Below are positions 60,478 through 60,597 of a DNA stretch of 60,597 nucleotides, piece by piece. This stretch comes from Chloroflexota bacterium. GTDB taxonomy: Bacteria > Chloroflexota > Anaerolineae > UBA4142. Both the position numbers and the translations under genes were made by a program. The stretch spans positions 1 through 60,597 of the forward strand of contig JACRMI010000051.1 of NCBI GenBank assembly GCA_016215025.1, in the 5' to 3' direction. The notes under the pieces were generated by a model that searched no databases, was not told where the DNA came from, and saw nothing but the letters and a program-made list of their open reading frames with translations. Position 1 is the stretch's first letter. Every line of letters starts with the position of its first letter.

Positions 60478-60597
60478 CATCGTACTCAATTTTTTGATTT
60501 CGTTAACTTCGCGGAGTCCAGAGACATCGTACACACTTTGCGGCGTCGATGCGAGCGACGAAACTCAGAACGTAACGGGCGAACCGGCTCTGCGATT
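60463..60597. mobile_element. Possible end of a mobile element
   Basis: From 60463 the sequence has TGTCATGTCCAATGACATCG (an imperfect palindrome) and two copies of GACATCGTAC (about 60477-60486 and 60530-60539). Multiple short terminal repeats of this kind occur at IS21-type ends. No transposase is visible before the window stops, so this rests on the abrupt end of the ATPase frame and these repeats. Confidence 0.35.

Overview
The window looks like chromosome from a member of the Chloroflexota (Anaerolineae-like). This is inferred from gene content, because no rRNA or tRNA is present. The pointers are large AfsR/BTAD-type STAND regulators with TPR tails, a set of secreted beta-helix and propeller proteins that all end in a short LPLI-R type C-terminus, many ABC-2 exporters, and dense small palindromic repeats between genes. 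Most coding regions are moderately GC-rich. The stretch 37.4-45.8 kb contains visibly AT-richer genes and mobile DNA.

Layout. 0.1-0.8 kb: a truncated DUF2971 gene. 0.95-3.6 kb: a three-gene ABC-2 exporter operon. 3.65-5.6 kb: a secreted Vgb-like propeller diverging from a CBS-CBS-ACT protein. 5.8-26.7 kb: a surface-protein and regulator region, in which three STAND regulators (two BTAD type, one XRE type) alternate with four more secreted proteins and two lipoproteins. Three of these surface genes are preceded by an identical 11-bp-period direct repeat (TTGTCACG twice) at fixed distance from a -10-like element, the layout expected of a binding site for a SARP/AfsR-type regulator. 26.7-32.9 kb: an SRPBCC protein, a membrane protein, and an ABC3 transporter with an AttH-like partner. 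33.0-37.4 kb: a PAS-PAS-GAF-GAF-GAF-GGDEF diguanylate cyclase and an ACT-domain malic enzyme.

37.4-45.8 kb: an apparent accretion island. The 98-bp 3' end of the malic enzyme gene is repeated twice further downstream (copy 2 differs from copy 1 only by synonymous changes). The copies bound one cassette with HicBA and one with a membrane protein plus an epimerase. Beyond the last copy lies a very large WD40-TM-SPFH-coiled-coil gene interrupted by two insertion sequences (IS5-like and IS630-like). Removing each IS with one copy of its target duplication restores one continuous 1274-codon frame.

45.8-58.1 kb: a NatAB-like ABC exporter with a PrsW-like fused permease, a 1185-aa GH13 protein carrying repeat-derived in-frame segments, and a MarR-controlled heterodimeric ABC exporter whose two ATP sites are predicted to be one intact and one degenerate. 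58.2-60.5 kb: a VapBC-type toxin-antitoxin pair, then an uncharacterised winged-helix-like protein plus GHKL (MORC/Hsp90-like) ATPase pair that seems cut off by a mobile-element end.

The candidates for something new are the shared C-terminal tag on the secreted proteins together with the STAND-regulator/direct-repeat circuit, the serial cassette insertion at the malic-enzyme 3' end, and the WD40-SPFH membrane protein.
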